Numbered from the stretch's first letter, positions 1 through 11,902 are shown. The stretch is 64,000 nucleotides of DNA from Neelides folsomi (GCA_034687125.1 JAQGBZ010000018.1:1-64000), one strand, 5' to 3'. Made by a program: numbers and translations. Notes: generated from the letters alone by a model not told the origin.

Positions 1-910
1 TACTGAATATATTATATAATATATAAGCATTACCGTTGCCAAATGTTAGAAAAATTGATTAAAGATTAAAAGAGATATGAGCTGATTAAAAAAAGAAAGA
101 TACTTATGGCCCTCCCTGTGCAATTTAATATTCATAAGAAATATTGTTTACAAAAGGTAAATGTCCATAACTTATGTTTATGTTAATTAACTCTTTTTTG
201 CATAAATATTATCTTTGACTTATTATGGGCCATGTCATGATCATATGATCAGCACACTAATGGTTTGTCTTATTATGATCCAAATCTTATGAATTACATA
301 ACATCGAATAATTTTAAAGTCTATGGTATATGTTATGACATAGCTATTTTTTAATAACTCAACAATAACTTTTGATAACAATTCATAAATATTAAGTATT
401 TACATTTAATACTAATACAAATTTAAATATATCCGTTGTCCGTTAATTCATTTTGGTTTTTAATGAAAATCGAGCAAACAATTTTAATGAATCTTAACTT
501 CTTGTTCCTACAAATATTTCTAAAAGATTTGATAGCTTCTCAGCATGCTAATTGATTGGCTCATTTAGATTAGCACTCAATGTTTCATCTATCAGGGTCA
601 GGGTATAAGTATAGAGTACAATGTATTTACCCTATTGTAACTAATTTTAAGTAACATATGTACTTATAATATATCGTAAGGGATTAATTGCGAAGGATAA
701 AATGGAATTTAAGTAATGAAGACATAAGAGCATCCAAGAATTACAATTTTCTTGTCCTCGTCGGAATATTGTTATGTCCACGTGGCGGAGGAGAAGGCGG
801 AGATTGCCACCTAATAAATAATTAAAGTTGATTAGTAATCAGTTCGTATCCGATTTCCAATTCCTATATTCTTAAGCTTTACTTAAAATGTAAAAAAAGA
901 ATGTTAGTTC
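1..910. other. AT-rich intergenic sequence, window edge
   Basis: No convincing coding exon is visible on either strand. The sequence is AT-rich with many stop codons in all frames. The last part lies downstream of the minus-strand TEH-like gene and would contain its 3' UTR; I see no clear minus-strand AATAAA here. Confidence 0.6.
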
Positions 911-2172
911 TCACCCTCCAGACTCTAAAGAAGAAACCGAGGACACTGTCGTGTCGCGTGACGAAATCGTTGCAAGTGAAGGGGAATTAAGTCGATAAAC
1001 AGAAGATCTCTTAGGTCGAGGTTGTTGTTGAATTACGGGTCTAATCGGAGGTTCATCGTTGTTCCTCGTGCTCTTGTAGCGGCTTCGGCAGGGTCTCTTA
1101 TTCTTTCCTCGTTCTTCACAAGATGGGCAATACCAAACCGAGAGGACAGCAATTGAGATTGCGAAAAGGGACGTGGGAACTCCGAGTGAAAGGAGTAATG
1201 GATATGCCGTCTCGTCCCAGTTGTAATCTGTCACAACAAGTCGCTGATTGGCCCTTGAGTAGTAACATGGGAATGTTCGGCCAACGATCGCATAAATGTC
1301 TCCAAAAGTTTCGCATTGGACTCTTGGCGGATACCCGCAGCCTTTTGCATTTACAAGTAGATGCGTGTAAGACACGTCCCACCGAGACTCATCCTAGGAT
1401 ATTCAAATATTCAAGTCAATTAAAAAATCCTTCGTCGAAGGAGTGGAATTAAAAATTGACCCAATCTCCGCTTTAACTCTCCTACTTCAAAGTATAAGAA
1501 TGTCTGGGATAAGAGTTGGAAAGAGGGCTTTGAAATTGAATAAAATATGAGCAAACCTCCCACTCAACCGGTGCGAGCATTGTAAAGTTTTCTATTCTGG
1601 CATAGCCTGGCTTGTGGGCTTTTCGGTAATTCACGTAGATTTGATGGCATTGAGAAGGAGTGGAAGTACAGCCTTCTCGGCAAGACGCCCAACTTCCACA
1701 TTTGCTAACCCCTGTTGCAACTTGGGCATAAACAGCGACACATGTTGCGGCTTCTGGGTCAAAATCGGCCAACAGAGTTGAAATCCCCGGCTCGACCACA
1801 AGGGGAATTAGAAAAAGAAGTGCAAATACACAAATACTGGAAACATAAAAAGAGAATTACCTTCAAATAAGAATACGAGATTGCTTTCCAATCATTATTT
1901 ATTACGTACCTTGCAATGATTCCAAGGGTCAGGCTGACGTAAAACTTCATTTGCTCACGAAAGGATAGTTTCTCTGGAATGATTTCAGGTGGTAGTTCTT
2001 TTGGTGTAGCGGCTGCACTTTGTCCTCGACCGACCATCTCCGATATCGTGGCTTTTGACCCAGCCCTGCCATGATGATCCACCACTTGGTCACCACCCTG
2101 TGACCCGCGGCTCTCCCTCCGTTGATGTCTGTTGTTGATGGTCGAGGCTACAATTCCTGCCGCTCCCACCAT
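911..2172 (-). CDS. TipE/TEH-family sodium channel auxiliary subunit (copy A)
   Basis: Three minus-strand exons, 2172..1910, 1836..1557 and 1393..911, give an exact 341-residue frame (GTACGT donor, TTTCCAG acceptor, CTAG acceptor). The family has two membrane spans with cytoplasmic ends and a cysteine-rich extracellular loop, and modulates voltage-gated Na channels at the plasma membrane. Here TM1 (about residues 77-102) is split by intron 1. The loop has family motifs SCREGCT, CHQIYVNYR, KGCGYPP and FPCYYSRAN, and TM2 precedes a basic, Ser-rich C-tail ending in ESGG. Both 'CREGCT' and 'GCGYPP' recur in the plus-strand TEH gene of this cluster, so the two are paralogs. The start is the first ATG of exon 1. 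The stop of the TipE-like gene lies only 118 bp upstream. Family assignment is firm; which TEH number it is, is not. Confidence 0.88.
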
Positions 2173-2290
2173 CCTTCCTCAGAAATCCTCCAGAGAGTAG
2201 GAAAATAAAAGATTAAGGAGAGAAGAAGCTTAAATAACTAAAATGTAAATGAGAAAGAAAGTAGGAAAAGGAAAGGGGTTAAGGAGAGGG

Positions 2291-3845
2291 TTAGAGCGCC
2301 ATGGCCTCTACGGCCCCTTTCTCCAAGGCCACCTTCTGCTCATTATTCCCACAGCATTGGAAGTAGAAATGGGAGTCGTCGGACACGTGGATGATCCTGG
2401 TGCAGAGAATGAGGGTGAAGCAGGAGACAATGGCGAGAGTGATGGGGACAACAGTGGCAATCATGAGTTCCATGATTGTTCGAGCTCGAGAGAAGCGAAG
2501 GACGACATAATCTGTTTGGTTGTTCGGAGTGTGATAACATTGAAAACGACTCTGAGTTCTTAAATCTGTTCCATCACCGCCATACTCTGCATGGAACTTT
2601 TCGCATTCAGAGAGGATGAGTGTGTTGACGCACGCTTCATAGTTGATGTACAGTTTAGTGCTGTTGTAAATCAATAAGTCAATTTCAGGAGGGGCATAGC
2701 GCCCTGTTGGATCCAACACTCGTGTGTTTTCATGATGGGTGGATAGAAGATGGGTGATGTTTGTCGAGTTCCCAAATGCTCCTGGCTCGATCAGCGTCGC
2801 GTTGAAACAATCTGAGAGGATGACCTCTGGCCCTGACCTTGCCTCAGCTTCATTTACAATATTCGTACAGAATATGAGGAGAGTGGGGGGAAGGGAGGGT
2901 TCTGCCAAGGAGCGCTGTCCCAAAGGCCAAATCTCCTCTTCTGTTTCTCTCTCCACTGCTCTTTTGCAACTTGAGGTAAAAACGACGTCTCCAGCTCTTA
3001 CAATGACGTCTTTCTCTCCGGTTTTGATTCCAATGCAACGCTTCTCGCACTTGTAGGGTGGTCGAACTCTTGAACATTTGCCGTAATTGCAATCGTAGAG
3101 GCCGTTAAGACCAAGACAGGCCTTCTTTGAATTGCAAACTATCGGTGGGTCGAGGTTTGGTGTTATGCATGATAATACTGATGTCAAGTCCCTACACCGA
3201 GCCCCATAGTTGTCATCTGACACTCCAGCAATATTCTCTGCCTTTGTGCAGTTGAAGAGACCATGAAGATCTCTGCACGAATTCCCTTTGATGCATCTAA
3301 AATAGAATTTTTAATTAATATTCTTCTGTTCAACTTTTTGCCTTTCTAAATTGGAGGAATTGGGCCAACTTGTTACTTGTTTTCTCTTTTGATCAAAATA
3401 ATGGAACGTGTGACTTTTTATTCAATACATTTAAAAGGAATTGAATTAAAATATTTTAAATGCCAAAGGTCACTTACTCATAAACTTCTTTTTTGGGATC
3501 AATCCCATCACAGTACTTTGTATCTGACGATACACAATCTTCGAGCCTTAAATTCGTTCCGTTTCGACGAACGTCGACTCTTATTTGAGTACATAACCCC
3601 GAGCTCTTGGACAAGCACCATTCCCCACAAGATGACCAAGCTCCCTCACCTTCTTCGCAGCTAGCAGATATATTGGATATTGTTGTACACATGACTGTGT
3701 TCTCTGTGAAGGCAGAGTTGAGGAGTCTTGAAGAAGGGAGATAGACGACGAAGGTGAGGTAGACAATGGAAACGCAACTCAAAACAGCCGTGAGTTGACA
3801 AATGCATATTGTAAGACAAATACGCTTCTCGAACGGCGTGTTCAT
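2291..3845 (-). CDS. tipE: TipE-like sodium channel auxiliary subunit, long form
   Basis: Two exons, 3845..3478 (GTAAGT donor) and 3296..2291 (CTATTTTAG acceptor), give 457 residues, close to the length of Drosophila TipE (about 450). TM1 is at about residues 9-37 and TM2 at about 398-425. Between them is a long extracellular loop holding the family core (AWSSCGEWCLSKSSGLCTQI) and then a Cys-dense stretch. That stretch includes CDGID, CIKGNSCRDLHGLFNC, CNSKKACLGLNGLYDC and CEKRC, which suggests EGF-like modules absent from the two shorter paralogs here. Several Asn-X-Ser/Thr sites sit in the loop (NATL, NSTN, NST, NQT). The extra Cys-rich region is why I favour tipE itself over a Teh gene, but this is inferred from length and layout. 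It is divergent from the plus-strand TEH gene and tandem with the minus-strand one. Confidence 0.85.
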
Positions 3846-4632
3846 CCCGCTGCCCTAATGACGACGAGGACGAGTGATGGAGATCGCGCAGTCGTTCGCG
3901 TCGATCGATTCCGCCGCCGCCCACTTATATGAAAATGGGCAAGAGGGCAGAGGGCACGGCGCTCGGGTCAGGAATGATGAGGAGGGATGGGTGACGAGGT
4001 GGGCGGCCGAAGACTCACCTGCTTTCAGCAGCGTCTGGATCCGACGGAGGCAGGGCGCGGTCTGCCGGCCTGCGCAAAGTCCCGTCTCTCCATGGCCCGA
4101 GAAAGGAGCTGGAGAAAGCGGTGAAAGCGGGGAAAGCTGCCAAAGATGGTCATGAGGGGCAAGGTCATTGGCATGAGGTCAGGCCAGGGCATGGGCCGGA
4201 CGGGCGAGGCGGGAGAGTGGGCGGGGGAGGGGCCGCTGTCGCAGGGCTTCGGGTGCGGCGGAGGGAGGGATCGAAGCGGGCGATCGGGGGCCGACTGCTG
4301 CAGCTGCTGGCGCAGCAGGCCGAATCTGCAATCCCAACCAAGATGGCCGAGAGGAGTGGGGCCGAGCTGGTAGCGCCAGTGTTTCGCGAGCCGCCTTCGG
4401 TGTCCATGGCCCGGTGTAAGATGGGCTGAGGCTGGGCGGGTGTGCTGTTACAGTGGCGTGCGGGTGCGAGCATGGGGGTGGGGGCGGGGAGCGGGGTGTG
4501 AAGTGGGGGTGGAGTGGGGGCGCGGCGGGGCGCCCGGGCGGTGAGGATGCCCCGCTGGATATTCCCCGGCCGCAATGACGTGCTGTGACTGTGACTGAAG
4601 ATGCCCGGAGCGGTGTGTGGAGACTGAGCGGG
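3846..4632. promoter_or_regulatory. GC-rich, CpG-dense head-to-head spacer of the TipE/TEH cluster
   Basis: This 787-bp spacer separates the start codons of the minus-strand TipE-like gene and the plus-strand TEH gene. It must contain both 5' UTRs and promoters, or further 5' exons. Base composition changes sharply from the AT-rich surroundings to a GC- and CpG-rich island that continues through the plus-strand gene. Several long open frames on both strands here have Arg/Pro/Gly/Ala-rich translations, as expected from composition alone. Confidence 0.5.
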
Positions 4633-7164
4633 ATGGCGGGCGAGGGCGACGAGAGTAGCCACGCCAGCCGCCGCTCCTCCGACGACTCCTCAAAGATCGA
4701 CCTCGACCTCGCCTTCGACAACGTCCGGCTCGAGGAGGGCGAGGAGTTCAACGCGGGGCTCGAGGAGGAGGAGGGTCCCCCGCCGCCGCTCCACGGGGTC
4801 CCCGAAGAGCCTCCTGTCCCCACACTCGCCGAGAAGTGCCTCTTCTACGTCACGGCGTTCTTCATCCTCCTCGCCGTCTTCTCCCTCTTCGCCTTCCTCT
4901 TCCTCGTGCCTTTCGTCATCGACCCCGCATTCACGACCATCTTCATGGAGTTCGATCCTGAGCCGGCCCTCTGCTTCACCGTCTCATCCGTGGCGGTCAA
5001 GGGGGTCGCGAAGTGCAAAGTGTGGTCCTCGTGCCGCGAGGGCTGCACACGCGAGGTCTTCGAATGCCACCAGATCCGTGTCAACTACCGCGCCCGCCCC
5101 CTCACCGACGTCGTCGACCCCGACCCTCACGCCGCCAGGAAGAAGCACAAGCTGCCCGGCAATGCCGCCGGGGAGGTCTCGAGACCGTTGGAGGAGAGCT
5201 GGACGGGCCGCGATGCCCACCTGTACCCGAACGTCAAGGGATGCGGCTACCCGCCAGCCATCGTGTGCGCCGACTTTGTCAAGGCCTACGGCCGACTCGG
5301 CCGAAACTTCTCGTGCTATTACTCCCGCGTCAACCCTGGCCTCGTCGTTACGAACTTCGACATGAACCAGGTCGTCCTCGACTTGATCTACTCCCTCGCA
5401 ATCCCCATTCCCTCGTTCCTCCTCTCCGTCGTTTACCTCGTTTTCGCCTACTTCCGCATATACAACTCCCCCGCCCCGCCTCCCTCCACTCCGCCGTCCC
5501 CTACGAACAACAACGGGGGAGACCCCGACTCCGACAAGCCCAAAATCGAGCTGAACGACCTCGGCCCGCCGCCGCCGGACCCCGACACGCTCCTCCCTAG
5601 AAGAAACAACCGGGCCCCCGAGCGAAATGGACCAACTAACCCTGCTGCCAAAATTAAGGGGTCAGCCTCTCATTATGTAAAGTAGATCGTTGGTAGTGGT
5701 TGTGGAGGGCCGTTCCGGCCGCAACCGACCCTCAATGCCGATCCCAATGCGTAGGAATGCGTGAGACAACTTTCACCCACTTCCACCGCTCCCGAGTCTT
5801 GAGATCCCATCGATCCCTCCAAATCTCCTCCAGACACATCCCCTGGCAATCCGACCCCGTTTATGAGTCATTGATAGGTCACTTGGCTCCAGGAGCAGGA
5901 TTTCGGGATCTCATCGATTCAATAAATTAAATTGGAGAGCCGGCCGGCTCCTGTTTGCATTTCATGTTCAGAAACTCTAATTGGGCTCCCTCAATGTGGC
6001 CGTCCGGTGGAAGTGGCGAGCCTCGGATCCATTTACTCGCCCCAATATAATAATTTACTTATATTGCTCATTCCTTCCTCTCCCCCCTCATACATGTCCA
6101 ATTTCGCAAAGTTACAAATTTGCAAGTATTGATTATTGACCGGTGACAGTGGGTCGATGGAAGTTGAGAATTTCTTAAATTCCCAATCGCTCCTTCCATT
6201 CTTCCACGCGGTTCCGAGTGAGGCAAACTCCTTTAATGCCAGAGATCCATTGGGATGAGATTGGAGTCAAAGGTGTGAATTGCAGGGGCGAGCCAACTCT
6301 GCTCGGGGGCTTTGAAGAGACGGACTTCTAGTGGACATGACACGGAGAGTTCGTGGCGGCCGCCCGGCTCTCCTCCTTGGTTCTTTCACGGGAGCAGCAC
6401 GCGCAGCAGCGCTCGCCTCAGACGCTACATCACGCGGCCCCCGCCTCGGCTGACATCGGCAACTTACAGGGACCAAAATACTCTTAAGCTCCGATGGTGA
6501 GCCTCAATTAACTCTCTCACAAACCGTATGGCGACCCATAAAACAACACAATTTGATTAGTGGGGAAAGTCGATAGCCAGGGATCCATTAACGATCCATG
6601 TAACAGAGTAATGCAGGATTCTATTTGGTCATTTCGTGTAAATCAGTGTGAACAATGGGTTTTCTCTTCTTCACTAATTGTCTATATTATGTGACTATAT
6701 GGGTAAGTGAGCAAAATGAGGAAACTAATGTCGATTATTTATTTGCGAGATTTAACATGATTTTCCTCATGATTAGACCTATCTTTGAATCTTGGAAATA
6801 TGTTTTGATCTTACATAGCAAAGAGGCTCAGAATGGGGTAGGTAATTTATTTGGTTATTAAAATGGTTTTGATCAATCTTTATGTGAAAGTGATGTAAAG
6901 TATTTAAGGGAAGGCTAAATACCATAAGGTTGCGTTTCCTCCCACTCGCACACAGTTATTTATCGATCCAGATAATGTGGGGAGAGGTGTGAGTGTGGAA
7001 GCAAAGGGGCAATTCCTTAAGTTAACTGGTGGTGTTTTCAGAGACTGCAGGAGGAGGAGGAGGAAGAGGGGCACTTGGACTCGGGTTGGGCGGAGAGCGG
7101 GTCGCTGAAGAAGGCCTTCCACGGACTCGGGGACATCTCACTCGGGTCGCGAAGAGGGAAATAA
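4633..7164 (+). CDS. TipE/TEH-family sodium channel auxiliary subunit (copy B, GC-rich)
   Basis: Main exon 4633..5676, starting at the first in-frame ATG after the GTG codons at 4585. Acidic N-terminus (about 1-65), TM1 at about 70-92, extracellular loop with WSSCREGCT, ECHQIRVNY, KGCGYPP and FSCYYSRVNPGL, TM2 at about 251-274, then a Pro-rich cytoplasmic tail. At 5677 a GTAAAG donor follows codon 348 in phase 0. A fitting phase-0 acceptor at 7041 opens exon 7042..7164, which encodes an acidic run then HLDSGWAESGSLKKAFHGL and ends in SRRGK-stop. The splice gives 388 residues. Without splicing, the protein adds only Val-Lys and stops at 5685 (350 residues), and AATAAA lies near 5920. So two C-termini are possible. 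The main exon lacks the introns of copy A and has very GC-rich third codon positions. Family call firm; second exon probable. Confidence 0.85.
5686..7041 (+). other. Intron or 3' UTR of TEH copy B; possible alternative exon
   Basis: If the copy B transcript is not spliced at 5677, this starts with its 3' UTR, and an AATAAA occurs near 5920. If spliced, it is intron. A GC-rich segment at 6286..6496 is bounded by a good acceptor (GAATTGCAG) and donor (GATG with GTGAGC) and has one open frame, but neither end matches the phases of the flanking exons. It may be a 5' exon or a frame-ending alternative exon. The rest looks non-coding. Confidence 0.35.
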
Positions 7165-10100
7165 ATGGTGGTGGCCCGGCAGGAGCTCAGATCACATTTC
7201 ATTCCATTCAGTCTCCCTCCCATCTATTTTTCCATGTTCCTCCTCGAGCCAGAGCCACAAGGAAGTGTAGTTGATAGGCGAGATCTTCCGCGAGGGAACT
7301 CTTCCCTCTTTCCGCGTAGCTCAATAGGGAGGCTCTCGAGCTTCTTAGCCAGCCGCATAGCGAGAGTACAAATAGGCTCACCTCATCGATTTTCGGCCAA
7401 GGCTCCCCGCTCATTACTCCCCTCATTATGCAGTCGACCTTGGGGTGAGGGATTAGCCAGGCTGCACCGCCTCCCCTCACACACTAACATTACACACTCT
7501 GCAATAATACTACGAAGACTTGGCGGCTACGAGTCACTATTTGCTCATTCTTAGGCGAGTGGTGGTCCGGAGAGTGGCGGCCCGCCTTGGCCGACTAGCG
7601 TGCCCAACTACCCTGCTTCAATCCGATCCAGCCAGCTTAGTCCCGGGGAGAGCAAGCAGCAGCAGCAGCAGTCATGTCCATACGGGTGGCGGGCGGGGGC
7701 AATTCCCACTTCGTAGGCTCCCACACGAATGCTTAAATTGGGTGATATACGAGTTAGGTAGGTTTGTCCGAGGCGCTGACCAATCCGCCGGCCGCTCTGG
7801 CCACCCCTCCCGCCGGAGCCCACGTTACTTAAACACACATTATTCAATTACCTTCGAATCAAAATCAAACTTCCTGCCTCGACTTCTAATTAGGTTTTCT
7901 AAGATCACTTAAGACACAAACACAGCCGATTGACGGGCCTCCCGAGGGCTCCCCCCGACCCACCCGACGACTTTTTCTCTCTCTCAAAACTCCGTTTGAC
8001 TCCCTTCTTCTCGCCTAATCAACTCAATAGCGCCTCATGTGATCAATCCAATATGTTAAGTTCAAATGACAAGTTAACTAGCAGTCCTTCGAAATCCAAC
8101 GATGCATAAGTACGGGTCAGTCTCAGTCAGCAGGCAAATTCCTCTAGGATATGTTAGGACGACCCCCGACCCCTTCTCGTAGACATGCCATTCTCGACTA
8201 TGGATATTTTAGCCCAAACGCGATTGAGGTAGGAACAGGAACATAAATACTTTCTCCAATTCTCTAACTACCTCCGCTGCGATAGGAAGGAAAAAGTAGG
8301 TCTCCTCTCCAGAACCACCCTCGTAGGTTTCAAGCTACATTTAATGCATAAACTACTGTACTTTCCGCTGCCTACCATTACTTACGAGTAAACGGTACTA
8401 TTTGAGAAACTGCTCTCGACTCGCCACTCGCCACAATTCAACAGTCAATTTGTAATAAGAAAGTAATAAGAGTTAAAAATTAGGACGTAAGATTCTGACT
8501 CTTGGTTCCATCGCTAAAGGAGTTAGGACAGGTGAAGAAAGTTTGGTTTGTTCGCTGAAGCCCTTCGTTCTAGCTTAGTCGTATCACTCTCTATTTTCAT
8601 CATCATCGTGTGTGTTAGGGTTTTATATTTTTCTATAATTCTGTGTCTGTCCTCTCTAGATTAACTCTGAGATTTACTATACATAACAACACTAACTACT
8701 CTACATACTGTAACGAACTAATTCTTATAAGTAATAACTACTATTATTAAGTCTCCGCCTAACAAGACACATTTTACTATCCATTACTATCAGAGTACGC
8801 AATATGCATCAAAGTTGCAGTTCATTCAGGAATTAGCAGACATGGCTTTTGACTTCATTTGACATACGCTTTGGATTCGATGAATTGGAGCGAAGGATAA
8901 ATATGATACGAAAATGGCTTTTGTATTATAAACATAGCAAGGTAGAGGTTTAAAAAATAAATAGGAATAAGATATTATGTACAATAACTCACTCCTTTGC
9001 AAATCTACAGTCTCGTCCTTTTACTTTCCCATCGTATATAAATCAATGATGAAATGTAATGGGATGAAGCTTCATAGCTTTGCAAGGCCGAGTGTCTTTA
9101 TCTTCCAAATTCAATATCTATAAATTAATTTACCAGTGAAGTTAATTTACAAAAATATGACAATGTAGATAAATCTAAAACTTTAAATGCAAAAAAGGCT
9201 TTTATTTATAATAATTAGAAGTTTCTCTTTTAACAATACTGTACCTTTTACTATCCAACGTCTACTAAATTGTTTTTAATAAAAAATTAATTCTTCTATT
9301 GTTTAAATGCAAAATTTAATTTTGTCCAACCCATGTATACTTACTTCTTGAACAACATACGAACGTAAATGAAGACGAATCTATCTGTAGTAAATAAATT
9401 ATTTATCCTGTGTGTATGTAGTACAACGTAATAGCCTTTGTATAGAATTTCTACTTCAATTGTTCCTAATGTACATGAAAATGTACATAGGATGTACACG
9501 TCTACTACTGTATTAATCTTGTAATATGTAATGTCCTTCGTAATTTAATAATTTATAATGGAATTCTTTATGTCATCAGTAAGTAACTTCTATTGATTGG
9601 AACTTTTAGAAGTTACTACGTTAATATTGATCAGCCTTTAATACGATTCCAATTATGAAAAAAGTGTACAATAATTACGAGTTGAGTTATCAATTACATT
9701 CTTTATTTGAAGTTACGTTCTACTTTATGAATATTGAATGAGAATTTTAGCTCTCACAATCCAACCTAAATATTTATTTATTTTGAGCTGGGAATTATGT
9801 AGCTCTGTACCGCGAGACTAATAATGAAAATGTGAATAATAAGGCTTTCCTTACTTACAAGAGGAAACTTATCTAAAAAACATAACGTTACAATTATAAG
9901 TGAAAGATGTTAAACTTGTTGAGGATTGATGATGAAATGCACAACCCTTCATTTTTGCAAGCAATGAATGAATCGCTATATTGACTATTATTAATAAACG
10001 AAAACTTTCTTATCGGAACTCTTTCTCAATTTCTCATTTCCGGCCGGGCATTAGCATTCTGCTCCCACAAACACTCACTCAGTCCGCCCAAAAAGACTAA

Positions 10101-11902
10101 TATGGAAGTCCAGGAAGAAGGTGAGGTCATACATATATAAGTATCACATCCAGTAACATCAAATAATGGCTTACAAACCCACTGGCATTCACCCGGATCT
10201 CTCATTCCCATTTCATCTTTTACGGCCACTTCCTCCACTTTAATTAAATGCTTTATTACACGGAATAGGAAGGGTTATCTTTTTATCAAAGAGCTCTTTT
10301 ATGAAATCCTCCGTGTTTGTTCTTTCTGCTTCGTGGGGAAAATATCTCATTTTATCCTTGTCATAACCGAGGACTCAAATTCACCCTTTGATTTGCTTTT
10401 CCACTCAAAATGCAATCTTGTAAATTGAATGATTACGTTTTATTGTGTCATTTTACTCAATTTAAACCAAGCAGGAATTGATATGCCCATCTATCTATGT
10501 AAATGTAAGATATAACATTATGTAGGATGGAGGATTTTACAAAGTAGTTCACAGCTAAACACCTTCCATTTAATGCAAATTAAATATTCAGCATATCATA
10601 AAAGTGTACATAAATATATTAGTTACGAAATGACAACAAAGGCCAAACTTTATTAAGAAATAATACATAAAATACTTACATAATAAATGACAATCACATT
10701 TTCATAAAAAGTATTGGAATTATTGAATCTAATGTTAAAACCTTGAGTTTGAGTTAAGCTTTATTGTAAAGTGTCGTTGTCTGTTCAATAAAAAAGATAA
10801 AGAGAGGTGAAAGCAAATAGAAAAGATAGTAAAATAACACTTTTAACTTTAGACCCTTATCGATTTACTATTATTCTTCCGATCAATACTCTTTTCCCTA
10901 CAACCGCTTAAAGTCATGTTAGAATATCAGCACTAAACAACATAACAATTCATTCTTATAAGATGTTACACTAAATAACTACCTAATAATTAAAAAATTA
11001 CAATTGCAAATTGCTAGTTATTTTTTATATAGCAAATAAAAGACTCAAGTTTGACATTTATGCATGGGTATTGATAGGAGATAATTTAGTATATATAGGT
11101 AGGTATTATACAATCGGATCAGGTACTATTTACGACTTAGCACATTTACTTTACAATATCACCATTTACATTTTTCTCACAAGAGTTTGTATTAACATTT
11201 TATCTATACGGGTAGCTAATATGATCCAATTATACAAATTTGAAAATAAAGCAATCCATTAAATTAAATGAATAGGATTTTTATAAGTATTCAAATGTTC
11301 GTACATATTTGTACTCGATGAATTTATTTTGTAAATTGAACAATTAATGTATTCTATTAGTACTTCCATTTAATTTTAAAAAATAAAACCAGTCTGGTAT
11401 TTCAGTTAGTTTTTTCAAGATTAAAGTAATAAATAGTAGGTACATTGATATTACATTGTAAGTAAACTGTTAGCTCATCGTTAGTTTAATAATTCAAAAG
11501 TAACATATGGTAAAGTGTTATTGAATAACAGTGGTAGTTATATTTTAAATAATAAGAATGATATGACTGAAGTATCTACAAATTAGACACAAAACGAGAT
11601 AGGGGAGATACACACATACCATACATGTACTTACAATACTTACATCAATAAAACATATAAGATAGAATAAAACCGATAGACGATCACACATTACATACGA
11701 TTACATAGCCTACTTTCTCCAATGCAGATACATTTCAATGCACCAGAGAATCCAAGTTTTATTTCATATAGATATGTAGTCATTTCTCCTATTCAATAAA
11801 TGTATAAAGTAATATTGAATTTTGCCTTGTTAACCTAATTTAACTAACAATAAATAATGTATCATGGTCATTAATGAATTCTAATGAATTGATCCTTCAA
11901 GC
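7165..11902. other. Gene-poor stretch, moderately GC-rich then AT-rich
   Basis: From 7165 to about 8000 the sequence is GC-balanced, with a short CAG run near 7650 and CCAAT-type sequence near 7780. From there it becomes strongly AT-rich. I see no gene with a recognisable product. The only coding-like item is the small minus-strand open frame at 10026-10238, listed separately. Confidence 0.5.
10026..10238 (-). CDS. Doubtful small minus-strand exon pair, unknown protein
   Basis: Not recognised. A minus-strand frame is open across this interval. It contains a plausible 78-bp intron (10174..10097, GTAAGC donor, CCATATTAG acceptor), and the frame is kept with or without splicing. The spliced end reads GGLSECLWEQNANARPEMRN before a stop. 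It stands out as GC-richer than the AT-rich surroundings. No partner exons upstream are visible, so it may be the 3' end of an unseen gene or chance. Confidence 0.2.
   Translation of the reverse strand: MEEVAVKDEMGMRDPGECQWVCKPLFDVTGCDTYICMTSPSSWTSILVFLGGLSECLWEQNANARPEMRN

Noticed and set aside
4165-4823. Long Pro/Ala/Ser-rich minus-strand frames (up to 214 codons) opposite the TEH copy B start
   Set aside because: They exist because the island is GC-rich and stops are rare; composition is low-complexity, and they overlap a well-supported gene on the other strand.
5013-5600. 195-codon plus-strand frame overlapping TEH copy B
   Set aside because: Arg/Pro/Leu-rich shadow in another frame of a clear TEH coding sequence.
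7640-7680. Short CAG run near 7655
   Set aside because: Only about five or six units and not in a supported reading frame; ordinary microsatellite.
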